Shown here in pieces: positions 33,506-46,269 of a stretch of DNA of 64,000 nt. Below the pieces are notes generated by a model that was not told the origin of the DNA, did not search any database, and was given only the letters and a program-made list of their open reading frames with translations. The stretch comes from Siderastrea siderea. Its lineage: Eukaryota; Cnidaria; Anthozoa; Scleractinia; Rhizangiidae. The translations under genes and the position numbers were made by a program. The stretch covers positions 26,256,686 to 26,320,685 of the forward strand of contig OZ034968.1 of the NCBI GenBank assembly GCA_964030785.1. The letters are read 5' to 3'. The first letter of the stretch is position 1, and each line of letters opens with the position of its first letter.

Positions 33506-35217
33506 GAGCACGTGAAGCGACTGTGATAGCAAGAAGATCTGCTAAAACAACTTCTTCTCTCTTCAGTGTTCTGACGGTCAACCATCTTTTCGAAGAAACG
33601 CTTTCCAGAATAACTGGAGATATCTACGTGCTAACAATGTCCACTGGAGTCTTACGGAACGACAATGCCGGATAACTAAAGAGGTAGAACTGGAAACCTC
33701 AAAACCCTCGAGAGATGGCAATTTATTCCGATTTTAACACAAAATCCAGCGGGACTGCAACAAGTATTACTAGAACTGATAAGCAAAACTTTGCAGCAAC
33801 TTATTGCTGGCTTTGCTTGTTCTAAAACAGTGAAAAGGTGCATTAAATTGGAGAACGCCACCGTCAGGCGCGAAGCGTGACGCACTAAGTCATTATTGTT
33901 AAGAAGCGAAGAAGAGCACAGGCATCATCCTATGTATAAAGACGTCGTGAAGATATCCTGTAAATGGAAATATTGGTCAAGGCTCATTGGGCCGTTAGTA
34001 GCTCAACCGGTCAAATAATATCTTTTTCATAGTTTTTACTACTCTGTTACGTATTAGTTTATCCGCTCGCCAAACTGATGCTAAAGCAGTACCTGACGGC
34101 AATATTATACTCTGCAGTAGTTTGAAAGCATCATTTTTCATTAAAACTGGTTTACGTTCCCGACTTTGAGTTCTTTTTTCAGAATTTGAATGTCTTAAAA
34201 AATTTTCCAAGTTGTAAGGTTAATCGCAATACCCTGAGGACACATCAACAAGATAAATAATTAGTTTATTCTCGGCGAAATGGGTGGATAATTCTTCGAT
34301 AATTGCACGAATGGAAACATCGTGTATGTTCACCCCTAAGTTTTGCAATGGCAATTTCTGAAGACGAAAAAAGTCAAGAGCGAAATACCAGGCGCTATAA
34401 AAGCAAACCGAAACCGATAAATAATAAACAACTCGATCCGTATGAATACGGCTTTTGCAAAACAAAACAAGGTATAAAATAAACCAAGTAGCAGACTAAA
34501 TCTTCACAGATTTTTCGGGGAAACTATTACTTCTGTATAATGGTTTATAATAAGATCGAGGTGATGAAAGAAACCCGAAGGGCGAGAGTATTATGAACAA
34601 AATAAATAATAGAATCCGGCAGCGGATTATAAACCAACTGTAACTGCGGCCGTGTTTGAAAAATATCCCAGCAGATTACGTCTTCACAGACTGATATTCA
34701 ACTTCAAGTCTTGAAATGAACTTGTATAAGTCTTTGACTTTGGTTTATTAATGGTTTAGCGGTGAGGAAGCTGTTTTGGTAACTCCGCAGAATTTTAATT
34801 ATTAGTGTCGGGTTTATTTTTATCAACTCCAGTTGAGAACCTCAGACTTGCATATAAATTGTAACATTTTAGCATTAAATGAGATTTGACGGCTTACTTG
34901 TATTTGTACACTGTACATTTAGTATCTAAAACTGATTTTATTCTAGGTTTATTCATTCGTTGTTCGGATAAACAAACGAACATTCTACTTGATATCAACT
35001 ACGTGACCGTTTACGTCGGAGTCTGCCATTACAAAATTAGATTGGAACCAACCGAGCGTTTCAAGGGGGCGGAGCCTTCCCTATTGTAGGAACGCTCCGT
35101 GTTTAAGGTGGGGGTGTAAAGTAAAAAGTAATGACAATGGCAAATGCGAAATGAACGCCACGAGGAACAGACTAATAAATTAAACACTTATCTCGTGGAC
35201 CGGTAACGAAGCATCTG
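33506..35217. other. No gene recognised
   Basis: Minus-strand ORFs at 33995-34210 and 34220-34465 have no family motif. I searched this stretch for the missing HMGR exons (GTVGGGT- or GHM-like codons) and saw none. Confidence 0.4.
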
Positions 35218-35739
35218 TACACTGTAAAAATTGACTAGTTAAATTAACCAATTAAAATAGTTGTGAAATGCATCTGAGACAACTACCTTTTTTTAGTCAC
35301 TTTGACCGGTTCTAAATAGTTAAAATAACCAGATTCTTTGGTTTGAAATAACCAATTATCACTAGTTATAATAACCACTGACAAGGTTATTTTGGCTTTT
35401 CTGTTTAGTCGCTCTGTCTCTGACATTTTTGTTGTTTTAACTATTAGAATTAGTTGTTTTAACCCGTTTATTTTTAGTTACAATAACCAATATCTTTAGT
35501 GAAAGTAACTCAATTCATTCGGTTATTGACCATTCAAATTGGTTAAATCTACTATTTATAAAGGTACCTGGGATGCATCTGAGACAACCCATTTTTTTTA
35601 GTTACTTTTTGTTATTTTAACTAAAAATATTGGGTTAACCAAAACTGTTATTTTAACCTTTAAATGATCAGTTGACTTGACCATTTCAGCAAGTTAAAAT
35701 GACCCTTTAAAATAGATCAAGATGACAAACAGTTTTGGT

Positions 35740-35888
35740 TAAATGCACATCTTTATTAAGCGCTCTCGAAAACGTATAACTGGCCGTTGCTGGTGGTTGT
35801 AACTGGAAATGTTCTTTTATAGTCTTCTTCTTCTGAAGAAGATTGTGCGCCATGTCAGTAGCAGCCAAGATACGTTTTTCCATTTCTG
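35740..35888 (-). CDS. Possible last exon, unknown protein
   Basis: On the minus strand, a good acceptor (TCATTGTTTTCAG, ending at 35889) precedes a frame reading AAATGG then EKRILAATDMAHNLLQKKKT, with an AATAAA near 35755. It lies inside the 5.1-kb element. No family is recognised and the preceding exon is not identified. Low confidence. Confidence 0.25.
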
Positions 35889-36839
35889 AAAACAATGATT
35901 GAAATGTAATTATTACTGAGAAATATAATAGTGATTCATGATAAATAGTTATTCTGCAAAACTAAAGCTTTCTTTGGAATTAGCCAATCTGCGTTGTATT
36001 ACAAGGTACTTGTGAATAATATAACTGAATTATTATATTCTGACCAAGTTATGGATGTTAGCCTCCTGGAACAGTTGTCCAAGGCTAAACTTTCCTGACT
36101 AAACCAATAAACTGGGTTAAAGTATGATCTCGCTCCATGAAGGTCTTGATAGGCAGAGGCAAACTAGAATGGCGAATGACACTTAGCATTGCTTTTACTC
36201 CGTTGATAAGGTTGGACCTCGCAAAGTATTGTTTGTTCAAGAAATTTTACGGAAACACTTATGCCTTTATATTTATCCTTTACCATACATTTGACACATC
36301 TTCCAAATGCACCCTTTACTGAAGTCATGTCACTTTCAACCTCTAGCAAGCTTTTGGTCATATAATCTTGCTTCTTGGAATATCTATATAACTACTTCCT
36401 TAAAATTACTGCTGCGTGGCAGAAGAAACAAGTCCATTGTTGTCATCTTCCTTTGTCTTCTACCATTTGCAAAAATATCCATACGCAATTTCCTTGGCCG
36501 TCTTACATGTTATCCTCAGGCTCAAATATTATTTTCTCGTTGACTGCTTTAGCCGAACTGGTTTCAAAAAAGCTTTTTTTTTTCGATTTAAACAGTTCAT
36601 TCTTTATCTACTTTTTCGTTTATTTCTTTCCACCTCTGGGCGACCTAAGGGACTGAACTTGTCGCCAGTTAATTCCAGACGGTGTTGCTGCTTAAAGCTG
36701 CTTGAGTCACTGAGGGCAAGATATCAGTATTTAAACCGATAAATTAAATTTGAATTTGGTACATCGTAGACATTTTTTAAGTAACTGTAAAAAATGTGAG
36801 CTAGGTCAATCAAGAAAGCAAGAACTCACAGGCAGACTA

Positions 36840-38210
36840 CAGCCCAAGCAAGGCTGCCAAAGTGACAACCTCAGCAAGGAAATTGTCAGTAGGCAAGCAA
36901 TTAAATCTTGCCTTGACAAAACTACGGCTTCAGACTGCTGGAGTTCAGTTTCTCTGTCTCAACCCATATCACATTTAAAACAATTCAGTCCTTTAACTAC
37001 AGTTCACGTACTGAATTTTATAATGGTCCACAGGCAGCCTCCAGTCTCCTGGAAAGTCTGATAACCATAAACACTACAAGGTTTTCTTCCGAGGTGACTT
37101 GGAAATGACACGCATTTTAAGATCATCAAGCCTGATGGAAATTACCGATAATAAACTACTTTTTGAGACAATTCAGTTCAGCCACGATACTCAAACAGCA
37201 CGTTAAACATAATATTTAGCACTTTTTGGAACCTGAGAGGCCAATGGAAAGCAATTTCCAAGACTTCAAGACTTAACTTTTTGGAAGAAAACATTTAAAG
37301 CGATTTTCTCCTTTCTCATTGTCTAGCTATCCAACTGAAAAATGTCTGACAGATTTCCCTTGTAACAAGAGCTTAAAAACAGCTGAATGAATTTTCTAGA
37401 TAATTCAGTTCAGTCACGATACCCAAACAGCACGCAAAATATAGTAATAAACCTGAGTGGCCAATGAAAAGCAATTTCCAAGACTTTTAGTTTGGAAAAT
37501 GTGAAGAAGCCAATTGCATCTACCTTAGCTTTGAACTGATAATTGAAGCATTGGTTTGGGAGGAAAAGTATCAACTTCTAATCACCAGGAAAAAAGCCCA
37601 AGCAAGGCTGCCATTACAGACAACCTCAGCCAGGAAATTGTCAGAAGGCAAGCACAGATCTTGCCTTGACAAAACTACGGCCTACCGGTTACAGAAGTGA
37701 ACTTCCCTTAACTGGTTTCAGTTTATATTATAATTTGATCAAAAACGACAAATTCTAACGAAAGTATCTTCAAATAAAACAATAAAATATTAACGTTTTG
37801 GAAGAAAACATTTTAAGCGATTTTCTCCTTTCTCGTTGTCTAGCTATCCAACTGCAAAATGTCTGACAGATTTCCCTTGGAACAGTTGAATGGATTTTCT
37901 AGATAATTCAGTTCAGTCACGATACTCAAACAGCACGCAAAATATAGTAATAAACAATCTATTAAACCTGAGTGGCCAACGAAAAGCAATTTCCAAGACC
38001 TTTAGGGTGAAAAATGTAAAGAAGCCAACTGCATGTACGTTAGCTTTGAATTGATAATCGAGGCATTTGATCGGAAGGAGAAGTATCAACTTCTAATCAC
38101 CACGAATAAAGCCCAAGCAAGGCTGCCATTTACAGACAACCTCAGCCAGGAAATTGTCAGAAGGCAAGCACAGATCTTGCCTTGACAAAACTACGGCCTT
38201 CGGGTTACAG
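36840..38210. repeat. Tandem partial duplications, ~0.5-kb unit
   Basis: CCCAAGCAAGGCTGCCA with a following TCTTGCCTTGACAAAACTAC occurs at 36842, 37596 and 38111. AATTCAGTTCAG(C/T)CACGAT(A) occurs at 37171, 37403 and 37905. Copies two and three are the most alike (about 500-515 bp apart). It is a segmental tandem repeat inside the TA-flanked element, with no coding content recognised. Confidence 0.75.
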
Positions 38211-40594
38211 AAGTGAACTTTCCTTTACTGGTTTGAGTTTATACTATAATTTGATCAAAAACGGCAAATCATTATGGAAATTATTTTCAAATGGCTGACA
38301 GCTTTATGCACCCACTTCCGCTGCTAATAGGCGCGCGCGTCGCTTGAAGTCGCCGGAAATAATTATGTGACAGGCGGTAACAAATATAATTACACAAAGA
38401 ACATTCATATCTTTTATAAAAAAGTGACCGTTGGTTTAAGCGGGAAATTGTCATCGAAATAACGGCACAAAACTATATATCTCATAGATCCCGCACGTAA
38501 AAAGCGTAAGTGTTACTGGAAACGTTCATGCATATCTGTAGGCTAGTTCTAGAAGCACAAAAAATTCAGACATTCAGATCACAGCTCATCAAAGTTTTGG
38601 CGGGAAGTTTATGCACTGCGTTTCAAAGGCACGAATTAAAACATTGTTGCACATAAAACAGTCATAACTCCGTAAATATTGATAGCTTTGATCGTCTCAT
38701 AATGATTAAAACGTAAAAATGAAAACAGCTCAAATAAGCTACTTTGCTTATATATTTTCAATAAACGGCAATTTACTTACCACGACCTAACCGGCGATGG
38801 CCTGGCGCCACGACAGCATGAAGGTCGTCTAGGGGAGAATTTTCTTCACGGCTTACGGAGAAATACGGCCCGCCGTTGTGTTAAGTTGTACTTGCCGTAA
38901 AAATAAAGTAAAACAAGAAGTGGAAATTATAAGCTCGGGCAAATGTGGGAGACTGAACAACATCGATATATCGGCAAAAAGTGATCTTCGTTTGATTCAT
39001 TCCATCTCATGTAACTCCCCAACTGATTACAAAGAAAGCAACTGGCATGTAGTCAATATAAAGAAACAACCACTGCTGTGCGAATTGTCCGTGCCTCTGA
39101 ACTAGAGCGAAAAATCCATCCCCGACTGAAAGACGCAAACGTGATTTCAGGTTCAGTGACTGAAAGTGGACTGAATTGAATGTAACTATAATTGTTTAAG
39201 CCTTTGTTGGATATTATTCACTGATTGGTCAAAAAATAATAGGATTTAAATTCCTCTATTAAGATTGGCTGTAGTGTTTACACAAGGCGAGATCTAGGAC
39301 AGAATCTGTCATACCGCAAATACTTGCGGTAGATGACTGCAGGTATGGGGATTCCTTGCATAATTGAACGATACATTATCGGCTTTGAGCAATGAGTCAT
39401 TCAAAATCCAAACGTCACTGAAAGAAGCCAACGTTTTTTTAAAAGGTCTAAACGCCTTTTGGTTTAGAAGTTGAGGCTGCAAAATAAAGAAAAGCTTCAA
39501 ACAACCTTGCTCGGCGGCGTTTGAGCCGATAACGTGTACCTTATTTCCTGTGGGTCAGTAAAAGTCACGTTATTTTCTACCCGGCACGCAATAACTAATC
39601 CTAGTAGTTGAATTTATCTTAACTAATTGCTTAAGTGGAAACAACCTTAGCTTCCTTTACGGGTCATTTTGTTTTATTATATTGTAAGCAACATGGTAAA
39701 TCGAACATCTTTTCATTCAACTTGTCTTTAGTTGATGTTTTACCTCTTGCAAAATGACTGTTTTGATTAGTCACAACTACTCTTAATTGGTTATATTGAC
39801 TGATTTAATAAGAGTAATTTTAACCAGTCATCGAACAGTTACAATAGTTTCTGCTCGTGTGATGAGGGATCAAACGATATGAATCAGTCAACGGCCTATG
39901 AATTATTAGCCACAATCACTAACAATCGACTGTCGATTTACTAAAAAATCTGTCACTAAAACAAGAAAGTTTGTTTATTTCCGACAATTAGATTTCATAC
40001 TTATCAAATGCTCTGTTACTTTAGCTGCTATTTATTTTTTAACATTTGAGTTTTAATAGCGAGCAGAATGCTCCTGTGGCGAGTTAAATACATTATACTT
40101 TACCAACTAGTAAGTCATATGTACCATGACTAATTAGTTTGGTCGTTTAGACTAATAAGAGAAGTATAGTTATCACAACTAATCTCAATGGTTAAAACAA
40201 CCTAAAGTTAAATGTAACATTAACTATTTTATTTAGTTGACAAATTTGACTGTTTAAAATAGTTAAAATGATCATTGTTATTAGTTACGACCATTTTAAA
40301 TAGTCATTTTAACTAGTCAATTTTTACAGTGTATAGATAAGAAAACGTGAAGGAAAAAACAAACAAGACGTCACGAGAACCAAAATAAAACCCGATTAAT
40401 CTTGCGAGAGAGCAGAAGCAGAAGCCTTTTGGGCCTGTAATAGCATAAAATTATGCAAATAACGGATCATTATCAGCAGGTGGCCAAAGTCCCCTTTGTA
40501 AATTTGTTAAATAAAAATATAAAATTAGCTAAATTTAAATAATATCTTAAAACTGTCGTACGTAACTCAATGTTATAAAAATACCGTAGATCCG

Positions 40595-41910
40595 TTAAAT
40601 TGCACCTTTTAGTACTCCACAATTGCCACCTTTAAGATTATGTAAAATTGCCACTTTTAAGAGTCCTTAAAATTGCCACTTTTAAGAGAATGTAAAATTG
40701 TCACTTTTAAGGCTCCTTAAAACTGCTACTTATAAGACCACTTAAAAGTGCCACTTTTAAGACTTTGCCAAAGTGCCACTTCTAAGACTCTGTAAAATTG
40801 CCACTTTTAAGGTTCCTGAAATGCACCACTTTTAAGGCTCCTTAAAAGCGCCACTTTTAAGGCTCCTTAAAAGCACCACTTTTAAGGCTCCTAAAAAGTG
40901 GCACTTCTAAGACTCTGTAAAATTGCCAGTTCTAAGACTCCTCAAAATTGGCAATTTTAAAGACTCTAAAATTGCCACTTTTAAGGAGCCTTAAAAGTGT
41001 CACTTTTAGGGCTCCCTAAAATTGCCACGTTTACGACTGTAAAATTGCCACTTTTAAGGAGCCTTAAAAGTGCCACTTTTAGCGCTCCCTAAAATTGCCA
41101 CTTTTACGACCGTAAAATTACCACTTTTAAGGAGCCTTAAAAGTGCCACTTTCAGCGCTCCCTAAAATTGCCACTTTTACGACTGTAAAATTGCCACTTT
41201 TAAGGAGCCTTAAAAGTGCCACTTTTAAGGCTCCTTAAAATTGCCACTTTTACGACTGTAAAATTGCCACTTTTAAGGAGCCTGAAAAGTGCCACTTTTA
41301 AGGCTCCTTAAAATTGCCACTTTTAAGACTCTGTAAAATCGCCACTTTTAAGGCTCCTTAAAATTGCCACTTTTAAGACTCTGTAAAATTGCCACTTTTA
41401 AGGCTCCTTAAAATTGCCACTTTTAAGACTCTGTAAAATTGCCACTTTTAAGGCTCCTTAAAATTGCCACTTCTAAGACTCTGTAAAATTGCCACTTTTA
41501 AGACTCTGTAAAATTGCCACTTTTAAGGCTCCTTAAAATTGCCACTTGTAAGACTCCCTAAAATTGCCACTTTTAACACTCCGTAAAATCTTCTAAGACT
41601 CCTTAAAATTGCCACTGTTAAGGAGCCTTACAAGTCCCACTTTTAAGGCTCCCTAAATGCCAATTTAAGACTTTGTAAAAATGCCACTTTTAAAGCTTCT
41701 TAAAATTGCCACTTCTAAGACTCTGTAAAATTGCCACTTTTAAGGCTCCTTAAAATTGCCGCTTTTAAGACTCCATAAAATTGACACTTTTAAAACCCTG
41801 TAAAATTGCCACGTTTACGAAGTCTTCTTAAAATTGCCTATTGACTTTCAGGACTATACAAAGGCGCCGCTTTTAAGGCTCCTTAAGACGCCGCTTTTAA
41901 GGATGCGCAA
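40595..41910 (+). repeat. 25-bp satellite array, left arm
   Basis: About 50 units of a 25-bp monomer, AAAATTGCCACTTTTAAG plus seven variable bases. Two variants, ending GCTCCTT and ACTCTGT, often alternate to give a 50-bp higher-order unit. Some units are inverted within the array (AAGTGGCACTT, AAGGAGCCTT), making it locally self-complementary. There are no unique spacers, so this is not a CRISPR-like array. Confidence 0.95.
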
Positions 41911-42080
41911 ATTTTTATGGTGCCGCTCTTAAGACTTCATATTTTCACTGCCTTGTTGTTACCTATTGTAAACGTCTTGATGGTTGTGCAATTGCGTCTT
42001 TTTTATCTTTCTTTTTAATTGATGTTTGCTCATTGTTCATGTTGAGAATGCATAGAACATTTGTCTTAGGCTAATAATTA

Positions 42081-42571
42081 CCGTCCGCTGTCTCGATGAT
42101 GAAGCTGCATGTAAAGAAATGAAAGGAACTCAGTTCAGAGATGAGTCTTGGAACAATGCAGTTGGAATTAACATATACCTATGCCTAAGTTCATTTTTTA
42201 GTCTTGCTCAATAATATGCGGTAGTTCTTACTGTTTCGACGTCCAATATGACACCTTTATTTCTTTTTTTCAAAAACCACCGGAAAATACCAACTTTATC
42301 TGCGCAGTTGATTGTGATGTTACGCTGCACATGTCAAGAATACCGAAAAGTGGTTTTAATGACGTCCCACAAAATGGAATTGGTTTCAGAGAAACAGTGT
42401 TATTATTTTGTCTATTGTTGATTTATGTCCGGACGATGGATAACCAGTGATAAATACGTTTCTTTAGTTGCTGCAAACCCTTTTGATTACTGATAAACTT
42501 ATTGATCGCCTGTTCTTTTAGCAAAGTACCCAGCCTCGTCATCTTACAAGTCAACTCTTGACAAAACTTAC
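42081..42571. other. No gene seen
   Basis: Sequence between the left satellite arm and the TRAF-type exon. It could hold the 3' part of that minus-strand gene, but no MATH-domain codons were recognised. Confidence 0.3.
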
Positions 42572-42752
42572 CCTTTCCAGTATACGCCAGAGTAGGCTTC
42601 CTCTCTCCTGCTCAAGAAGTGAAAAGTGGCGCAGCTGGTTTTCTTTTATATGGTCGTCTTCGTCTCCTCTTCTAACCACTTCACTACACCCTTTTACGCG
42701 ACAAACTGTCGCAACTGCTGAACACTCCATGGTGTGTGACGAAATCAGGTAC
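42572..42752 (-). CDS. TRAF-type zinc-finger exon
   Basis: On the minus strand the exon runs from acceptor TTGCAG|GTACC (42752) to donor AAGG|GTAAGT (42572). It encodes MECSAVATVCRVKGCSEVVR and RGDEDDHIKENQLRHFSLLE. The C-x4-C-x12-H-x6-H spacing and the CSxxVxRxxxxxH pattern fit TRAF-type zinc fingers. The tail QERGSLLWRILER could start a coiled coil. The donor matches the consensus perfectly. It is paired with the exon-like segment at about 44383-44560. No RING or MATH exons were found, so the gene is incomplete here. Confidence 0.55.
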
Positions 42753-44382
42753 CTGCAAATCGAATAGAAAGTTCAGCGTTATTTACACAAAATGTGTATC
42801 AAATGGAATGCACGCTGGTCCTTGAACGTTATCAGCCATGCAAATCTCAGGGCATGTGACATCGGTCGTTTGAATTTGTTCGGAAATCAAAGAAAAAATA
42901 GCAGAATTTGGACAACACGGGCATTTAACGAGAGGAAACTTAATTTCGAGAAAAATGGAAGAGAAATGGCTAAACGATCCTCATTTGCCTTGTAGGTCAC
43001 AGAAAAAGTTAAGTGGCTAAACGGGCAAACAATATTTGATCAACCTTCAAACAATTTGAGCCTGCAAGTTTTGTTTTTGAGTGGTGGCTAAGTTTTGGTT
43101 GGCACGCGATGCCAAATTCGGGCGGCAAATTCGGCCAAGACAACCAGCCACACTATAATACCCCTGAAGTATGTGCGAATTGAAACATAGAGGAAACACG
43201 CAGGGAGATTAATTTATCTTTCTTGCCGTCTCTGCTCTTTTTTGCCTTTCCCCGTTTCCCGCTAACACGGAATCTAATGTATTTCTTTCAGCGATGGTGG
43301 GTCGCGCGAAGCTCAATCCAAAACAACAAGCGCTGCGAACGCCGTGCGGCGTTATTCTTACGTCAATCAATAGATATTGCTTCCCCTTAGCATTGACTAA
43401 ACTCACGTGAGAAAATTTAAACTAAGCCTAGACGTTTTTTGCGGCAATAATGCCTTCTTCACTAGTCAAAATGTGTTCGTTGTTGACACATGCGAGCATG
43501 AGAAGAAACAAAACGACGGAAAATTCAGAAAATTCAAACCCACGCGTGGCGCCTCGCGGCTGACGCTTTCCCCGGCTCGCGTTCGCGCCGTTTTGTGCGC
43601 GCCTTATAGGATGCTTGAAACAAAGCTCCATTTGACAAAGCAATTTCTATGCTATCTCTTCTCGAAAGAGCGTTTTGTAAATCGCAATTAAATACCCGTC
43701 CTGTGTTCCTCTTCCACCAACGTTCGTGGGGAAGGAGTGTGTGCCGGAGGCTATCCTTCAAGCGTTTACCATACCAGCTAATTGCAAGGATAGTTCATAA
43801 CAGATTATTTTTATCAGAGTGGCGTTTGCAAGTGCGGTTTCTTATTTGATCACAGGGCAATTTTGGTTGAGATTTGTTTGAGAAGACCGTCGAATCATCC
43901 GCACGCGGTATGTACAATAGACTGCGAGCAATCTTTTTAAGCTAGCGAGACCGTTAATGTGCTTACTTTGTTCATTTCCACCGTTTGTAGAATGTAAGGA
44001 AATTAGGACGATTGCTCGCAGTCTGGATGTACAATTGTTGTCAAATAGCTCTGTGAAAAATGAGCGAAAACAAAATAAAATTGAAAGTCCTGCTTTCTCT
44101 ATTTTAGAACGGGGAGACATGTTTAGCCGCGTAACTGGCTACTCGTAACCTTGCTCGAGTGACAGGGTGTTCTGTACGCCAAACTGAGCCTTGGATAAAA
44201 TATGCCTATTGCGTTTGCAAACCTCGCCGACCCAATTCGAAGGGAAAAATCCAAATGAAAAATTAGCTACAAAGCTTCAAACTATGACATATAAACTCAC
44301 CACTTGACTGTCTCTCCGCACTCGAGAGGACATGGCACTGGTCTGTGGAGGCACGTGGTGTCTATGATTTTGTTCCTCATAG
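42753..44382. other. Presumed intron of the TRAF-like gene; one hairpin
   Basis: It contains an inverted pair ACAATAGACTGCGAGCAATC (about 43913) and GATTGCTCGCAGTCTGGATG (about 44012), enclosing about 80 bp: a small hairpin element. ORFs at 43209-43849 on both strands overlap and lack motifs. Confidence 0.4.
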
Positions 44383-44560
44383 TTAACCACGCGCTTGCCA
44401 CACCACTTCCCTCAGGTTGCATTCACTGGCGTGTTTATCCGGCCTGTTGCAAAGCTGGCACGGCATTTCCAATTCTTGGCAGTGCCTCACGTGCTCTTTG
44501 GCGTCATCCAGATGGAATTTGCTGTGAGACGCTATCACGTCATGGATCGATTTCGACCAA
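44383..44560 (-). CDS. TRAF-like zinc-finger exon (probable)
   Basis: On the minus strand the segment reads HSKFHLDDAKEHVRHCQELE then MPCQLCNRPDKHASECNLRE. The H..C...C..C...C spacing resembles TRAF zinc-finger repeats (EHxxxCxxxxVxCxxC). TCTCACAG just upstream could be the acceptor. The downstream donor (GTTAAC) is weak. Its position before the 42572-42752 exon on the same strand is consistent with one gene. Confidence 0.45.
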
Positions 44561-44949
44561 TGGGAGCACGCCAAAATTTAGCGTTGTAATGGTTGTGCAA
44601 AGAATTAGGCCCCATTTCTTCCCAACCCCCAAGACAACCTTAACAGATTGGCCCTACTAACCGAGTCAAAGTTCTAAGTATTCCTTGTATATTCATTTTC
44701 CATTTTAGCTCGTCGTTCATTAATTATTCATTATTCTCCATTCATCCCGACCTAGAGTGGCGACCAATTAGAAGAAAAAAGAAAAAAAGAAAACAACTGC
44801 TTAAACACTTCAGAAATTGGTTGGATTCAAAACAAAATTCCGTTTGTTCTCCAAATGCATACTACCGAGTCCCAGTTTATCATTGTTCAACGCGTATATC
44901 GTGCCGCCAAGCAGCCTTGTCCGTCGCTGCGATGTGTACCTTACTTCAT

Positions 44950-45580
44950 TTCTTCTGTCCTGCTCTTTCACTTTCTCTCTCTTTGTCGTCCTTCTTCAGG
45001 TTGTTTTGGGTCTGTCTAGCTTTAGTCGCCCTTCCGGGGTCCAGGTTGCAGCCCTACAGTCGTAGTTTTGTTCTTTCCTCGTGATGTCGCCGATGAACTT
45101 CTGCGCTTATGTTTTGCGTTTTATTCATCTTAAATATCCGTCTAAGACGTCCGCTTTGGAAGACGTTGATTTTGTTTTCCTCATTTTTTTTTGCTTTACC
45201 AGAACATGTCTTACATAGCTTGCCAGTTGTTTCGTCGACGGATGCTGTTTCTCCCCCAAGATCATTGCCAATCACAAGAATACCCTCTCACTTTAACCAA
45301 TCTGTTGCGGATGTCTTGTGTGCTTCCACCTTCTTCTAAAACGGCAGCTTCCAGATATACAAATCGATCAACGTCCTCCATTCCTTGCCCCGTCACTTCT
45401 ACCGATCTTGGTTTCGTGAATTTGTTCGCAGCAGTTAGAATTTGCCCACATTAACTTTCAATCCCGCCCTTTCTGCTTCTTGGGTAAGCTTATCGGTCTT
45501 GGTCTGAGTGCATTGCTTAGTCGATGATAGTGGGGCGATATCGTCTTCAAAGTCGAAATTAAATCTCGAGCTTTATGGTG
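44950..45580 (-). pseudogene. Non-LTR retrotransposon RT relic
   Basis: On the minus strand: FDFEDDIAPLSSTKQCTQTK then TDKLTQEAERAGLKVNVGK, which is RT motif C and beyond. The usual FADD is FEDD here, a likely inactivating change. It is followed by QGMEDVDRFVYLEAAVLEEG and, after shifts, a region resembling CLRRIFKM and R..KLRL. This matches the C-terminal RT and post-RT part of an RTE-like or related LINE often mis-annotated as a host gene in corals. Several stops and frameshifts are present. Confidence 0.65.
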
Positions 45581-45789
45581 GTGTTCCAGCTTGTTCCAGT
45601 GTTCCCCTCTTGCAATATATTTTCTTTACCAATTCAACGACTGGAAGGAATACGTAATCCTGGCATTTAATTATAGCCCTGTTTCACGATTGCTTATCTA
45701 GTTTTGTCTTTTTAGTTGTTGTTGTTTTTGTCAACTTCGTTGCTACTTTCAATTATAATGTCTGTCTGTTATTGCGTTCAAAAGGACTC

Positions 45790-46265
45790 AGCGCGCTCAT
45801 AACCTTTATATAGCATACTTTGGAGAGTTTCTGAACGTGACAAAAAGCACTCAAGACATGCCGGTTCAGACATCTCCACCATTCAAAAATCCTGTTAGAT
45901 GTTACCATTAAACGGCCTTTAATGACCAAGAAAGGGTCAGAGGGCTCCTCATCGGCCGACATTCCGCCATTTTCCACCATCTGGCAACAGTTTCTTGCAA
46001 TATCTAGCTGGATTTTTGCAAAGGTGGTTCCCGGAGATTTGCCCGTTTTGACCGGAACGATCGACGCTAAAACGAAGGTTTCTGACTCCAATCAGCCTCA
46101 AAACCACAAGAAAGATAACGGAGAAGGAAGGGAAGAGAGGGTAGGCGGAAAAGGGACTCCTCGCGCTCATAATGTTTGTGTTGCCTACTTTGAAGATAGT
46201 TTCTGAACGACAAAAAGCACTCGTGATACACTGGTTCAGACACCTCGACCGAGGAGTATCCCGAC
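45790..46265. repeat. Direct duplication, ~105-bp copies 370 bp apart
   Basis: GCGCTCATAA(C/T), GTTTCTGAACG and GACAAAAAGCACTC are shared by 45795-45890 and 46162-46260 in the same order. ORFs over this stretch are probably artefacts. The duplication may mark the two ends of a small element in direct orientation. Confidence 0.55.
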
Positions 46266-46269
46266 CTAT

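Larger units (their letters stand above)
35220..40331. mobile_element. 5.1-kb TA-flanked element, CACTG termini, subterminal repeats
   Basis: The ends CACTGTAAAAATTGACTAGT and ACTAGTCAATTTTTACAGTG are inverted and flanked by TA (35218-35219 and 40332-40333). Inside each end, 500-700 bp are filled with short repeats of TAGTTAAAATAACCA-type words in both orientations (35220-35720 and about 39600-40331). No transposase was recognised. A TA duplication suggests an IS630-Tc1-mariner origin, though CACTG ends also occur in CMC elements. Confidence 0.75.

Noticed and set aside
33995..34465. Two minus-strand ORFs after the LINE
   Set aside because: No family motif recognised. They were also checked as possible lost HMGR exons, but are on the wrong strand.
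36375..36742. Phe/Leu-rich overlapping plus-strand ORFs resembling a membrane protein
   Set aside because: Three overlapping frames on AT-rich sequence, no conserved motif or splice context.
40595..41910. CRISPR-like array of short regular repeats
   Set aside because: Units follow each other with no unique spacers and the context is eukaryotic. It is a tandem satellite.
44817..45454. Plus-strand ORFs of 60-90 codons
   Set aside because: They are antisense to a minus-strand LINE relic.
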